This document shows positions 8,871 to 17,391 of a DNA stretch of 64,000 bases, one piece after another (within the stretch, counting starts at the first letter, position 1; every line of letters begins with the position of its first letter). The notes under the pieces are model-generated. The model searched no databases. It saw nothing but the letters and a program-made list of their open reading frames with translations, and was not told the DNA's origin. The DNA lies in NCBI RefSeq assembly GCF_001704635.1, contig NZ_MAXF01000093.1, forward strand, positions 1 to 64,000. Direction: 5' to 3'. The stretch comes from Streptomyces sparsogenes. GTDB taxonomy: Bacteria; Actinomycetota; Actinomycetes; Streptomycetales; Streptomycetaceae. The position numbers were made by a program, and so were the translations under genes.

Positions 8871-9535
8871 CGACGTCCGTGCCCGACCGGCCCGGCCGCC
8901 GGCCCAAGGCGCCCCGCAGGGCCGTCGCCGCCTCCGAACGCACCCGGCAGCCCACCGAGGTGCGCCGCCGGCTGATCGTGGAGGCCGCCGTCCCGCTCAT
9001 CGTCGAACGCGGCTCGGCGGCGGTCGGCGTGCGCGACGTGGCGGCCGCGGCGGGCGTCTCGGTCGGCACCGTCACCTACCACTTCGACAGCGTCCAGGAA
9101 GTCCTCTCCGAGGCGATGGTGCTGCACATCGAGCGCTACTACGCGGCACTCAGCGAGGCCGCCGACCGGGCCACCAGCGGCGCCGAGGGCCTGCGGCTGC
9201 TCATCGACGCCCTGTTCACCGACGACACCGACCGGCACTGGCGCATGTGGTTCGACTACTGGCACGCGGGCGACCGCGACCAGGCCTTCGCCCGCGGCCA
9301 GGCCGAGCGCTACGCCAGCTGGCACGGCGAGATCCGCTCCCTCGTCGAACGCGGCGTCGCCGAGGGCGACTTCCGCACCGTCGACCCGGCCGACTTCGCC
9401 GTCCGCTTCGCCGCCCTCGCCGACGGCCTGGCCCTGCAACGGCTGCGCCAGGCCCCGCCGCTGACCACCGAGGCCGCCCGCGCCCACCTCTACCGGCTGG
9501 TGGAGGTGGAGCTGGAGGCGGCGGCGACGGGCTGA
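8867..9535 (+). CDS. TetR family transcriptional regulator
   Basis: Regulator of 222 residues. After a basic, Pro-rich N-terminal arm comes a TetR helix-turn-helix at about residues 35-80 (VRDVAAAAGVSVGTVTYHF), followed by an alpha-helical ligand domain with a TetR_C-like HWRMWFDYWHAG segment. The ATG overlaps the hydrolase stop (ATGA), so it is the last gene of the peptide-transport operon and probably controls it, perhaps through the inverted repeats near 1432-1474. Its last 46 nt overlap the 3' end of the convergent D-aminoacylase gene. Confidence 0.88.
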   Translation: MTTSVPDRPGRRPKAPRRAVAASERTRQPTEVRRRLIVEAAVPLIVERGSAAVGVRDVAAAAGVSVGTVTYHFDSVQEVLSEAMVLHIERYYAALSEAADRATSGAEGLRLLIDALFTDDTDRHWRMWFDYWHAGDRDQAFARGQAERYASWHGEIRSLVERGVAEGDFRTVDPADFAVRFAALADGLALQRLRQAPPLTTEAARAHLYRLVEVELEAAATG

Positions 9536-11136
9536 CGCCGCACCGAGCGCCCGGCCAGGACGTCCGTGCGCCGCCCGTCCTCGATGACGAAACGGCCGTC
9601 GATGAGGACGTGCGGGACCCCCGTCGGCAGGGTGCGCGGCGCCTCGAAGGTGGAGCCCGCGGCGACCGTGTCCGGGTCGAAGAGGACCAGGTCGGCGCGG
9701 TATCCCTCGCGGACCAGGCCCCGGTCGGGGAGGCGGAGACGGGCCGCGGGCCGCGCGGTGAGGTGGGCCACGCACTCCTCCAGCGACAGCACGCCCAGCT
9801 CGCGGACGTAGCGGCCCAGGTAGTGGGGGAAGGTCCCGTACGCGCGCGGGTGCGGCTTGGCGCCCTGGAGGAGGCCGTCGCTGCCGCCGGTGTGCACCGG
9901 GTGCTTCATGATCGCCCGCACGTTGTCCTCGTGCCCCACGTGCTGAAGGATCGTCGAGCCGAGCCGGTCCTCCAGCAGCAGCCGGCGCGCGGTGTCCCAC
10001 GGCGCCTCGCCGCGCTCGCGCGCCGACCGGGCGACCGTCTTGCCGACGTACGGGGCCAGGGCCGGATCGGCGACCCCGGAGATCTCGATGGTGTCCCACT
10101 CGATGGGCACGCCATGGCAGCCGTCCGCGCCCTCCACCTCCATGACGTGCCGGATCCGCTCGGCGGTCGGCTCGTCCCGCAGCCGCTCCAGGACGGCATC
10201 GGGCCCGCCCTCGGCGGCCCAGCTCGGCAGCATCGCGGCGAGCGTGGTGGAGCCGGGGAGATAGGGGTAGGTGTCCAGGGTGATGTCGGCGCCCTCCGCC
10301 AGCGCCCGGTCGAGCAGCGCCAGCAGCTCGGGCGCCCGGCCCTTGTTCACGCCGAAGTTCATGGTCGCGTGCGCCAGGTGCAGCGCGCAGCCCGCCTCGC
10401 GGGTGAGGGCCACCATCTCCTCGTACGCCCGGAGGGCGCCCGCGCCGTACGAGCGGTGGTGCGGGCAGTAGTACCCGCCGTACGCCGCGACGACGCGGCA
10501 CAGCTCGGTCAGCTCGGCGTCGGACGCGTACATCCCGGGCGTGTACGTCAGCCCCGACGACAGCCCCACCGCCCCCTCCTCGAGACCCTCCGCGACCAGC
10601 CGCTTCATCCGCTCGACCTCGTCCGGGGCGGCCTCCCGGTCCGCCCAGCCGACCGCGAGCATCCGGACGGTGCCCTGGGGGATGAGGTACGCGGCGTTGA
10701 CCGCGATGCCCTGCCCGTCGAAGCCGTGGTCGAGGCGGTCCAGATACCCGCCCACGGTGCGCCAGTCGAAGTCGATGTCGGAGCCGTCGCCGTTCCAGCC
10801 GGTGATGGCCGTGCGGATCTCGGCGAGGGTGCGGTCGTCGACAGGCGCGTACGACAGCCCGTCCTGGCCGATCACCTCCAGGGTCACCCCCTGCGCGACC
10901 TTGGCCGAGTGGTCGGGGTCGCGCAGCAGGGCGAGGTCGCTGTGCGCGTGCATGTCGATGAACCCGGGCGCCAGCGCGAGCCCGTCGGCCTCCACCACCC
11001 GCCGCCCCGCCGGCCGCGGGCCGGCCCCCTCCGGCACGATGGCGGCGATCCGCCCGCCGTCGATGCCGACGTCCGCCCGGTAGCGGTCGCCGCCGCTGCC
11101 GTCGACGACCCGCGCGTCGCGGATGACCAGGTCCAT
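9490..11136 (-). CDS. N-acyl-D-amino-acid deacylase (D-aminoacylase)
   Basis: Amidohydrolase of 548 residues that removes the acyl group from N-acyl-D-amino acids using a metal in a TIM-barrel site. The amidohydrolase start DMHAHSD provides His63 and His65; further expected ligands lie in the CPHHRSYG and LHLAHATMNFG segments and the catalytic Asp in HTGGSDG. Length and motif order match the D-aminoacylase family (amidohydrolase 3). The ATG at 11136 has GAGAGG upstream. Its stop lies inside the 3' end of the convergent TetR gene, and the last residues (a Ser/Thr-rich tail) are read antisense to that gene. It follows the amino acid deaminase on the same strand, so products could be deaminated directly. 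Confidence 0.9.
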   Translation of the reverse strand: MDLVIRDARVVDGSGGDRYRADVGIDGGRIAAIVPEGAGPRPAGRRVVEADGLALAPGFIDMHAHSDLALLRDPDHSAKVAQGVTLEVIGQDGLSYAPVDDRTLAEIRTAITGWNGDGSDIDFDWRTVGGYLDRLDHGFDGQGIAVNAAYLIPQGTVRMLAVGWADREAAPDEVERMKRLVAEGLEEGAVGLSSGLTYTPGMYASDAELTELCRVVAAYGGYYCPHHRSYGAGALRAYEEMVALTREAGCALHLAHATMNFGVNKGRAPELLALLDRALAEGADITLDTYPYLPGSTTLAAMLPSWAAEGGPDAVLERLRDEPTAERIRHVMEVEGADGCHGVPIEWDTIEISGVADPALAPYVGKTVARSARERGEAPWDTARRLLLEDRLGSTILQHVGHEDNVRAIMKHPVHTGGSDGLLQGAKPHPRAYGTFPHYLGRYVRELGVLSLEECVAHLTARPAARLRLPDRGLVREGYRADLVLFDPDTVAAGSTFEAPRTLPTGVPHVLIDGRFVIEDGRRTDVLAGRSVRRQPVAAASSSTSTSR

Positions 11137-11225
11137 GTGCGCTGCCTCTCGCTCAGTGGTCTCGGAAGCCTCGGCGGTCTCAGAGCCTCGGCGGTCTCAG
11201 AGCCTCAGTGGTCTCATCAGTGGTC

Positions 11226-12584
11226 TCAGAAGAACGTGCGGATGTAGTCCGTGACCGTGCCGTCCGCCTCGGCCACGGGGATCAGCTGCCACTTGTCGAA
11301 GCTCGTGCACGGGTGGGAGAGGCCGAGGCCCACCCAGTCGCCGACCTCGAGCCGCGTGCCCTCCGCGACCGCCAGCCAGGCGTGCTGGTCGGACAGCCCG
11401 GTGACGGTGAGTCCGGTGGCGGGGCGCTCGGTGCCGTCGAGGGAGCGGATGACCTGCGCTTCGGGGAGGTCGAGGTCGTACGCCGCGTCGCGCTTGCCCG
11501 CGTTGAGGAACGCCTGGCCCGGTTCGGGGCGGGAGACGACCTGGGCCCACAGGCGGAAGGCGGGGCGCAGGGTGCCCTCCTCGGGGACGCGGTTGAAGGG
11601 GGTGACCTCGCGGTAGCGGCCGTCGTCGTGGGAGACGTACGCGCCGGAGCGCAGCAGCTTCAGCACCGGGCCGGACAGCTCGGGCAGCTCTTCGAAGACG
11701 TCCGCGACCGCGTCGAACCACGCGCTGCCGCCCGCGCTGACCACGATCTCGTCCGCTTCCGCGAACCGGCCCTCCCGGTCGAAGGCGACGGCCAGCGCGA
11801 TGAGCCGGCGCAGCCACGCCCGGACCCGCTCGCCGTCCGGCTCCGGCACCTCGCCCTCGTAGCCGGCGACGCCGACGAGGCGCAGGGTCCCGGTGGCCGC
11901 GACCGCGTCGGCGACGGCCGCGCAGTCGGCTTCCGTACGGGCGCCGGTCCGCGCGCCGGGCCCGGCGCCGAGTTCGACGACCACGTCGACCGGGCGGCGG
12001 GCGCCCGCCTCCCGCAGGGCCGCGTCCATCAGCTCGACGCCGCGCGGGGAGTCGACGTACGCGAGGAAGCGGAAGTCGGGGTCGGCGTCCAGCTCCCCGG
12101 CGAGCCAGTGGAGGGCGGCGGCGTCCACGACCTCGTTGGCGAGGAAGATCCGCTGGATGCCGAAGGCGCGGTACAGGCGCACCTGGGTGGGCACGGCGGC
12201 GGTGATGCCCCAGGCGCCACGGTCGAGTTGGCGCTCGAAGAGCTGGGGGGCGAGGGAGGTCTTGCCGTGCGGGGCGAAGGCCAGGCCGTGGGCGGCGGCG
12301 TAGCGCTCCAGGGCGGCGAGGTTGTGCTCCAGGGCCTCGGCGGACAGCACCAGCACGGGGGTGGTGAACCCGCCGGTGAACAGGGAGCGGCGCTCGGCCG
12401 CCAGCTCGCCGACCGTACGGCCTTCGGCGCTCGGGGGCAGGCCCTTGAAGCGGTGGTCGACGCGCTCGCGGGCGAGGCGGGCGACGGGGGAGTCGGGCGT
12501 GGCGGGCGTGGCGGCGGCGGGGTCGGCGGCCGTTTCGGCGGGGCGGTCGGCGGTGGGGCGGTCGGCGGCGGAGTCGGCGGCCAT
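11226..12584 (-). CDS. Amino acid deaminase, D-threonine aldolase-like / D-serine dehydratase (DSD1) fold
   Basis: PLP enzyme of 452 residues with an alanine-racemase-type barrel and a D-threonine-aldolase C-terminal domain. The Schiff-base lysine is in APHGKTSLAP (about Lys108). The C-terminal GLGLSHPCTSFDKW has the His and Cys that bind the metal in D-serine dehydratases of this family. The likely reaction is deamination of a D-amino acid to a keto acid, initially releasing a 2-aminoacrylate-type enamine. The ATG at 12584 is preferred over an ATG 45 nt earlier because GGGAGG lies just upstream of it. It is divergent from the sugar kinase and IclR genes and upstream of the D-aminoacylase. 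Confidence 0.85.
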   Translation of the reverse strand: MAADSAADRPTADRPAETAADPAAATPATPDSPVARLARERVDHRFKGLPPSAEGRTVGELAAERRSLFTGGFTTPVLVLSAEALEHNLAALERYAAAHGLAFAPHGKTSLAPQLFERQLDRGAWGITAAVPTQVRLYRAFGIQRIFLANEVVDAAALHWLAGELDADPDFRFLAYVDSPRGVELMDAALREAGARRPVDVVVELGAGPGARTGARTEADCAAVADAVAATGTLRLVGVAGYEGEVPEPDGERVRAWLRRLIALAVAFDREGRFAEADEIVVSAGGSAWFDAVADVFEELPELSGPVLKLLRSGAYVSHDDGRYREVTPFNRVPEEGTLRPAFRLWAQVVSRPEPGQAFLNAGKRDAAYDLDLPEAQVIRSLDGTERPATGLTVTGLSDQHAWLAVAEGTRLEVGDWVGLGLSHPCTSFDKWQLIPVAEADGTVTDYIRTFF

Positions 12585-12606
12585 GGAGCCTCCCATGAGC
12601 ATCGGG

Positions 12607-12643
12607 GTTGCAGCATGTGCAACGTTCATTGCGTATAACGCTT
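12607..12643. promoter_or_regulatory. Two palindromes in the deaminase/kinase divergent region, candidate IclR sites
   Basis: GTTGCA and TGCAAC form a perfect 6-bp inverted repeat around five bases (12607-12623). Immediately after it, TTGCGTATAACGCTT (12629-12643) is a near-palindrome of the TTGCG-N5-CGCAA type. Both lie between two divergent operons, one of which encodes an IclR regulator, so they are plausible operators. Confidence 0.4.
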
Positions 12644-12724
12644 AGCGCTGTCTAACATCCCGCCAAGCACCCGGTCAACGGTGTGCGCCACACCCCCGAC
12701 GCCCCAGCGAGGAGCGAGTACGTC

Positions 12725-13840
12725 GTGTCCGCAGCCCCCCATGCCGACGACGCCCGAGACGTCGACGTCGTGTGCCTCGGCGAGTCGATGGTCACCTTCG
12801 TGCCCTCCCGTCCCGGCCGCCTCGCCGACGTACCGGCGTTCTCTCGCGGGATCGGCGGCGCGGAGTCCAACGTCGCGTGCACACTCGCGCGGGTCGGACA
12901 CACCGCCCGGTGGATCAGCCGGGTCGGCGCGGACGGCTTCGGCGACCACCTCGTCGCGGAGATCGCCGCCGCCGGCGTGGACGTCTCGTACGTGCGGCGC
13001 GACCCGGACCGCCCCACCGGCGTCTACTTCCGTACGGCGGGGGAGCGGGCGCTCGGCGAGACGGACGGAGGGGACGGCAGAGGCGAAGGGGGCGGAGAGG
13101 GCGAAGGGGGCGGAGAGGAGCTGTCCGAGGTCGTCTACTACCGGGCCGGGTCCGCCGCCGCGGCCATGTCCCCGGACCTGGTGCCCCGGGAACAGACCTG
13201 GTCGGGCCGCGTCCTCCACCTCACCGGGATCACCGCCGCCCTCTCCGACGGCTGCCGAGCCCTGCTGCGGGAGCTCACCACCCGCGCGCCCGGCCGTCCC
13301 CTCGTCTCGTTCGACGTCAACTACCGCACCGCCCTGTGGCGCGGCGGCGGCGCGGGGCGCCTGCTGGACCTCGCCCGCGGCTGCGACCTGGTCTTCGTCG
13401 GCGAGGACGAGGCCGGGGCCGCCTGGGGGCTGCGCGGCGCGGCGGCGATCCGGGCAGCCCTGCCCGAGCCCGAGGTGCTGGTCGTGAAGCAGGGGAGCGC
13501 GGGCGCCACCGCGTACGCCCGGCGGCCCGCCGGCGGCGACGAGGTCACCTGCGAACCGGCCCCCCGGGTCGAGGTGGTCGCGGCCGTGGGCGCGGGGGAC
13601 GCCTTCGCCGCCGGGTTCCTGTCCGGCACCCTGCGCGGCCTGCCCGTCGCGGAGCGGCTGCGCCACGGCCACCTGATGGCGGCCGCCGCCCTCACCGTCC
13701 CCGGCGACCTGGGCGCCCCGCCCGCGCGCGAGCACGCCGACGGGCTGGTCGCGCTCGACGCCGGGGCGTGGGGCACACTGCGACTCGCCCCCGGCTGGAC
13801 GGACGCCGGACCCGTGAGCGCGGAGGTAGCCACCCCATGA
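12725..13840 (+). CDS. PfkB family carbohydrate kinase (2-keto-3-deoxygluconate kinase-like)
   Basis: Ribokinase-superfamily sugar kinase of 371 residues. It opens with VVCLGESMVTFVPSRPG, has the N-terminal glycine signature SRGIGGAESNVACTLARVG, and ends with the PfkB signature AVGAGDAFAAGFLSG whose Asp is the catalytic base. It resembles KDG kinases, but the substrate is not certain. An acidic Gly/Glu/Asp-rich insert (GGDGRGEGGGEGEGGGEE) lies around residues 117-134 and looks like repeat expansion. The GTG at 12725 is chosen because GAGGAG lies about 11 nt upstream; an in-frame GTG at 12683 has no such site. Its stop overlaps the IclR start. Confidence 0.85.
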   Translation: MSAAPHADDARDVDVVCLGESMVTFVPSRPGRLADVPAFSRGIGGAESNVACTLARVGHTARWISRVGADGFGDHLVAEIAAAGVDVSYVRRDPDRPTGVYFRTAGERALGETDGGDGRGEGGGEGEGGGEELSEVVYYRAGSAAAAMSPDLVPREQTWSGRVLHLTGITAALSDGCRALLRELTTRAPGRPLVSFDVNYRTALWRGGGAGRLLDLARGCDLVFVGEDEAGAAWGLRGAAAIRAALPEPEVLVVKQGSAGATAYARRPAGGDEVTCEPAPRVEVVAAVGAGDAFAAGFLSGTLRGLPVAERLRHGHLMAAAALTVPGDLGAPPAREHADGLVALDAGAWGTLRLAPGWTDAGPVSAEVATP

Positions 13841-14667
13841 GCCAGACCGTCGACCGAGCGCTGACCATCCTGCCGCTGCTGGCGGAGGGCCCGGCCAACC
13901 TGGAGCAGGTGGCCACCCGGCTGGGCGTGCACAAGACGACCGCGCTGCGGCTGCTGCGCACCCTCCACGAGCACGGCATGGTCTACCGCCAGCAGGACCA
14001 GCGCTACCGGCTCGGGGCGCGCCTCTTCGCGCTCGCGCAGCAGGCCGTGGAGAACCTGGACGTGCGCGAGATCGCCCACCCGTACCTCGTCGAGCTCAAC
14101 GAGCGCTGCGGGCACACCGTCCACCTCGCCGTGTACGAGGAGAACGAGGTGCTCTACATCGACAAGGTGGAGAGCCGCTACCCGGTCCGGATGTACTCGC
14201 GGATCGGCAAACCCGTGGCGATCACCGTGGCCGCGGTCGCCAAGGTGCTGCTGGCCGACCTGCCGGAGGCGGAGCGGCGCGCGGTCGCCGAGAAGCTGCG
14301 CTACCCCGCCTACACCCCGCGCTCCACCCCGAACGCCGCGGCCTTCCTCAAGGAGCTGGCGATCGTGCGGGAGCAGGGCTGGGCCACCGACCTCGGCGGC
14401 CACGAGGAGTCGATCAACTGCGTCGGGGCACCCATCCGGGGAGCGGACGGGCGGGTGGTCGCGGCCTGTTCGGTCTCCGCGCCGAACGTCGTGGTCAGCG
14501 CCGGGGAACTCCTCGCGCTGCTGCCCGAGGTGCGGCGCACGGCGGACGCGATCAGCCACGAGTACTCCGGTGGCGGCCCGCTCGGCGAACGGGCCGCCAC
14601 CGCACCGGACCCCGTCGAACCCCATCCGGAACCAACCGACAGCCGAACCGAGGAAAGCACCCCATGA
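13837..14667 (+). CDS. IclR family transcriptional regulator
   Basis: Regulator of 276 residues with the IclR architecture: a winged helix-turn-helix at the N-terminus (VATRLGVHKTTALRLLRTLH) and an effector domain from about residue 75, recognisable by VLYIDKVESRYPVRMYSRIG and by the conserved C-terminal GAPIRGADGRVVAACSVSAP. It overlaps the kinase stop (ATGA) and the RidA start, placing it inside the D-amino-acid operon, and it probably controls both divergent halves. The last 45 residues are Pro/Glu-rich and poorly conserved in type. Confidence 0.9.
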   Translation: MSQTVDRALTILPLLAEGPANLEQVATRLGVHKTTALRLLRTLHEHGMVYRQQDQRYRLGARLFALAQQAVENLDVREIAHPYLVELNERCGHTVHLAVYEENEVLYIDKVESRYPVRMYSRIGKPVAITVAAVAKVLLADLPEAERRAVAEKLRYPAYTPRSTPNAAAFLKELAIVREQGWATDLGGHEESINCVGAPIRGADGRVVAACSVSAPNVVVSAGELLALLPEVRRTADAISHEYSGGGPLGERAATAPDPVEPHPEPTDSRTEESTP

Positions 14668-15077
14668 GCGAGAAGCTTCAGAAGACCGCGATCACCCCGG
14701 ACACTCACACCACGCCGCCCGCCAAGTTCTCGCACGGCGTCAGGAAGGGCAACATCCTCCAGGTCGCCGGGCAGGTCGGCTTCGGCCCCGCGGTCCCGGG
14801 CCAGGCGCCCGCCCCCGTCGGGCCCGGCCTGCGCGAGCAGACGCTCCAGACGCTGCGCAATGTGCAGGCCGTCCTGGAGAAGGGCGGGGCGAGCTGGGAG
14901 GACGTGGTGATGGTGCGCGTCTACCTCACCGACACCGGCCACTTCGCCGAATTCAACGAGATCTACAACGAGTTCTTCGCGGACCTGAAGGAGGCCCCGG
15001 CGGCCCGGACCACCGTCTACGTCGGCCTTCCGGCCGGTCTGCTGGTCGAGATCGACGCGCTCGCCGTCCTCGGCTGA
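14664..15077 (+). CDS. RidA family enamine/imine deaminase
   Basis: Small RidA/YjgF protein of 137 residues that hydrolyses reactive enamines such as 2-aminoacrylate to keto acid plus ammonia. The conserved substrate-binding arginine is in AARTTVYV (Arg115), and GQVGFGP, NVQAVLEKGGASWEDVV and VEIDALAVL follow the family pattern. It is translationally coupled to the IclR gene. Its place beside a PLP amino acid deaminase fits the job exactly: it would clear the enamine that such an enzyme releases. Confidence 0.92.
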   Translation: MSEKLQKTAITPDTHTTPPAKFSHGVRKGNILQVAGQVGFGPAVPGQAPAPVGPGLREQTLQTLRNVQAVLEKGGASWEDVVMVRVYLTDTGHFAEFNEIYNEFFADLKEAPAARTTVYVGLPAGLLVEIDALAVLG

Positions 15078-15098
15078 CACCCCCGGCACGCGCCACAC

Positions 15099-15127
15099 CT
15101 CGTACGGCGCCCGCCGCGCCGTACGAG
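15099..15127 (+). terminator. Perfect 11-bp hairpin after ridA
   Basis: CTCGTACGGCG and CGCCGTACGAG pair perfectly around a 7-nt loop, 20 nt past the ridA stop. No T-run follows. The rest of the gap to 15324 is a C/T-rich tract (about 15170-15215) with no gene visible. Confidence 0.65.
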
Positions 15128-15324
15128 CCGCGGCGGGCGGGACACCCCCGGCCCCGCCCGCCGCACTCCACCCTCCCCTCCCCTTCCCCTCCCCCTCCCT
15201 CCCTCGCCCCTTCGCACAGTCGTCGGACACAGCGCTCTGAACCCCCGCCGCCATCCCCGTTCCCCCCGCGCACGCGGCCCCCCGCCGTGCGGCGCCACCC
15301 CCTACCCGGAAACCGGAGTTCCCC

Positions 15325-16797
15325 ATGCTGCTCGCGGCCGCCCCCGCTGCCGAGACCCCACCCCACACCGGTGGTCTACTCGCGATCATCGACGGCACCG
15401 CCGGTCTGCTGACCGTCGCCGCCCTCGGCATCGCGCTGCTGCTCTTCCTCATCATCAAGGCCCGGCTGCAGCCCTTCGTGGCCCTGCTGGCCGTGTCCAT
15501 CGCGGTGGGCCTGGCCGCCGGCCTGTCGGTCACCGAACTCTTCGGCACGGTCCAGCGGTCCGACGCCGTCTCGCTCATCGAGTCCGGCATGGGCGGCATC
15601 CTCGGCCACATAGCCATCATCATCGGCCTGGGCACCATGCTCGGCGCGATCCTCGAAGTCTCCGGCGGCGCCGAGGCGTTGAGTTCCCGGCTGCTCGGTC
15701 TCTTCGGCGAGCGGCGGGCGCCGCTCGCGATGGGCCTGACCGGCCTGATCTTCGGCATACCCGTCTTCTTCGACGTCGGCATCTTCGTCCTGGCGCCGAT
15801 CGTCTACGCGGCGGCCAAGCGCAGCGGCAAGTCGATCGTGCTGTACGCGATGCCGCTGCTGGCCGGCCTGTCCATGACCCACGCCTTCCTGCCCCCGCAC
15901 CCCGGCCCGGTGGCCGCGGCCGGACTGCTCCACGTCGACCTGGGCTGGGTCATCCTGATGGGCATCCTCGTCGGCGTCCCCTCCGTGCTCGCCGCCTGGG
16001 CGTACGCCGCGTGGATCGGCAACCGCCTCTTCGTCCCCGTGCCGCAGGACATGGTCGAGGCGGCCGAGGAGGCCAAGCAGGCCGTCGCCGCCGAACAGCG
16101 CGCGGCGGGCACCACCCCGGCGGAGCGGCCGGTGCCGGTCGGCACCGTCCTCGCCATCATCGGCACCCCGCTGGTCCTCATCCTCTGCGCGACGTTCTCC
16201 TCCATCGCCCTGGACCCCAGCACCGGCCGCTCGGTGATCGAGTTCTTCGGCCACCCCTTCGTGGCGCTGACCATCGCCCTGCTGCTCGCCTACTACCTGC
16301 TGGGCATCCGCCGCGGCTGGTCCCGCAAGTCCCTGGAGACCGTCTCCACCGCCTCCCTCAAGCCGATCGGCAACATCCTGCTGGTCGTCGGCGCGGGCGG
16401 GGTCTTCGGCGCCGTCCTCAAGGGCAGCGGGGTGGCCCAGGCGCTCGCCGACGCCTTCGACAGCGCGGGCCTTCCGGTCATCCTGCTGGCCTGGCTGATC
16501 TCGGTGGTGCTGCGCGTCGCACAGGGCTCGGCGACGGTCGCGATCGTCACCACGGCGGGCATCGTCTCCCCGATGCTGACCGAGGGCCACTACTCGCAGG
16601 CGCACCTGGCGCTCGTCATCATGGCCATCTCGGCGGGCTCGATCTTCGCCTCGCACGTCAACGACGGCGGCTTCTGGATGGTCGCCAAGTACTTCGGCAT
16701 CTCGGAGCGCGACACGCTCAAGTCGTGGACGGTGCTGGAGTCGGTGCTGTCGGTGGCGGGTTTCGTGGTCGCGGGGCTGCTGAGCCTGGTCATCTAG
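15325..16797 (+). CDS. GntP family gluconate/organic acid:proton symporter
   Basis: Permease of 490 residues with about twelve hydrophobic helices. GntP family marks are present: the FGIPVFFDVGIFVLAPIVY segment, FLPPHPGPVAAA, and near the end GSIFASHVNDGGFWMVAKYF. GntP proteins move gluconate, related sugar acids or D-serine with protons. Given the neighbouring D-amino-acid genes and the KDG-like kinase, either a D-amino acid or a sugar acid is a reasonable substrate. It is separated from ridA by about 250 nt and a hairpin, so it may have its own promoter. Confidence 0.88.
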   Translation: MLLAAAPAAETPPHTGGLLAIIDGTAGLLTVAALGIALLLFLIIKARLQPFVALLAVSIAVGLAAGLSVTELFGTVQRSDAVSLIESGMGGILGHIAIIIGLGTMLGAILEVSGGAEALSSRLLGLFGERRAPLAMGLTGLIFGIPVFFDVGIFVLAPIVYAAAKRSGKSIVLYAMPLLAGLSMTHAFLPPHPGPVAAAGLLHVDLGWVILMGILVGVPSVLAAWAYAAWIGNRLFVPVPQDMVEAAEEAKQAVAAEQRAAGTTPAERPVPVGTVLAIIGTPLVLILCATFSSIALDPSTGRSVIEFFGHPFVALTIALLLAYYLLGIRRGWSRKSLETVSTASLKPIGNILLVVGAGGVFGAVLKGSGVAQALADAFDSAGLPVILLAWLISVVLRVAQGSATVAIVTTAGIVSPMLTEGHYSQAHLALVIMAISAGSIFASHVNDGGFWMVAKYFGISERDTLKSWTVLESVLSVAGFVVAGLLSLVI

Positions 16798-16893
16798 GTC
16801 ACATCCGCCAACTGGCCGTCCGGGGAGGGCAAGTCGGCGTACGGGGCGGTGGACCGGCCGCTTCCGCGCGGCCGGTCCAGCGTGCGCGCCGCC

Positions 16894-17232
16894 CTACCAG
16901 GCCACGTAGGCGAGGTGCACGATTCTCGCGTTCAGGTCGCACCACACGGTGGAGACCTGGCCCGTCTGGACGATGTTCCCGTCGTGTCGGTACTCGTATC
17001 CGTTGTCCCACCGCTTGCATGTGACGGCGACGTTGAACTTGTCGTCCCAACTGTTGCCGAAGCACTGGAGCGAGGCGCCCGCGTGGCCGCCGCTGCCCGT
17101 CATGTACGTCGGCGCGTTGCACGTCCAGATGCCCTGGGCGGAGGCGGAGGCGGGGGCGGCTGCCAGGAACAGCCCGCCCGTCGTGATGCCGAGCGATGCC
17201 ACGACCGTCGCGGCACGTCGTTTGATGGACAT
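16894..17232 (-). CDS. Small secreted cysteine-containing protein of unknown function
   Basis: Protein of 112 residues with a Sec signal peptide: basic start MSIKRR, hydrophobic core ASLGITTGGLFLAAAPASA, and likely cleavage after ASA near residue 31. The mature part of about 80 residues has four cysteines (in WTCNAP, LQCFGN, VTCKRW and VWCDLN), which would form two disulphides, plus many aromatic residues (WDNGYEY, YVAW). The ATG has GAGAGG upstream. I do not recognise the family. It lies next to the decayed lectin-kinase gene on the same strand. Confidence 0.8.
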   Translation of the reverse strand: MSIKRRAATVVASLGITTGGLFLAAAPASASAQGIWTCNAPTYMTGSGGHAGASLQCFGNSWDDKFNVAVTCKRWDNGYEYRHDGNIVQTGQVSTVWCDLNARIVHLAYVAW

Positions 17233-17391
17233 GCAGATACCTCTCTTTTCCGTGCGCGTCTGAGGAATTGCACGCCCAGTGTGGCGCCGGAACGAGGGTG
17301 CGGCTTCGCACTCCGTGCGCAGTTGCTTGTGTTTCAGCGCAGAGGGCAGTTATCCGGCATCCGCCATCCGCCATCCGCCATCGGTCGTCCG

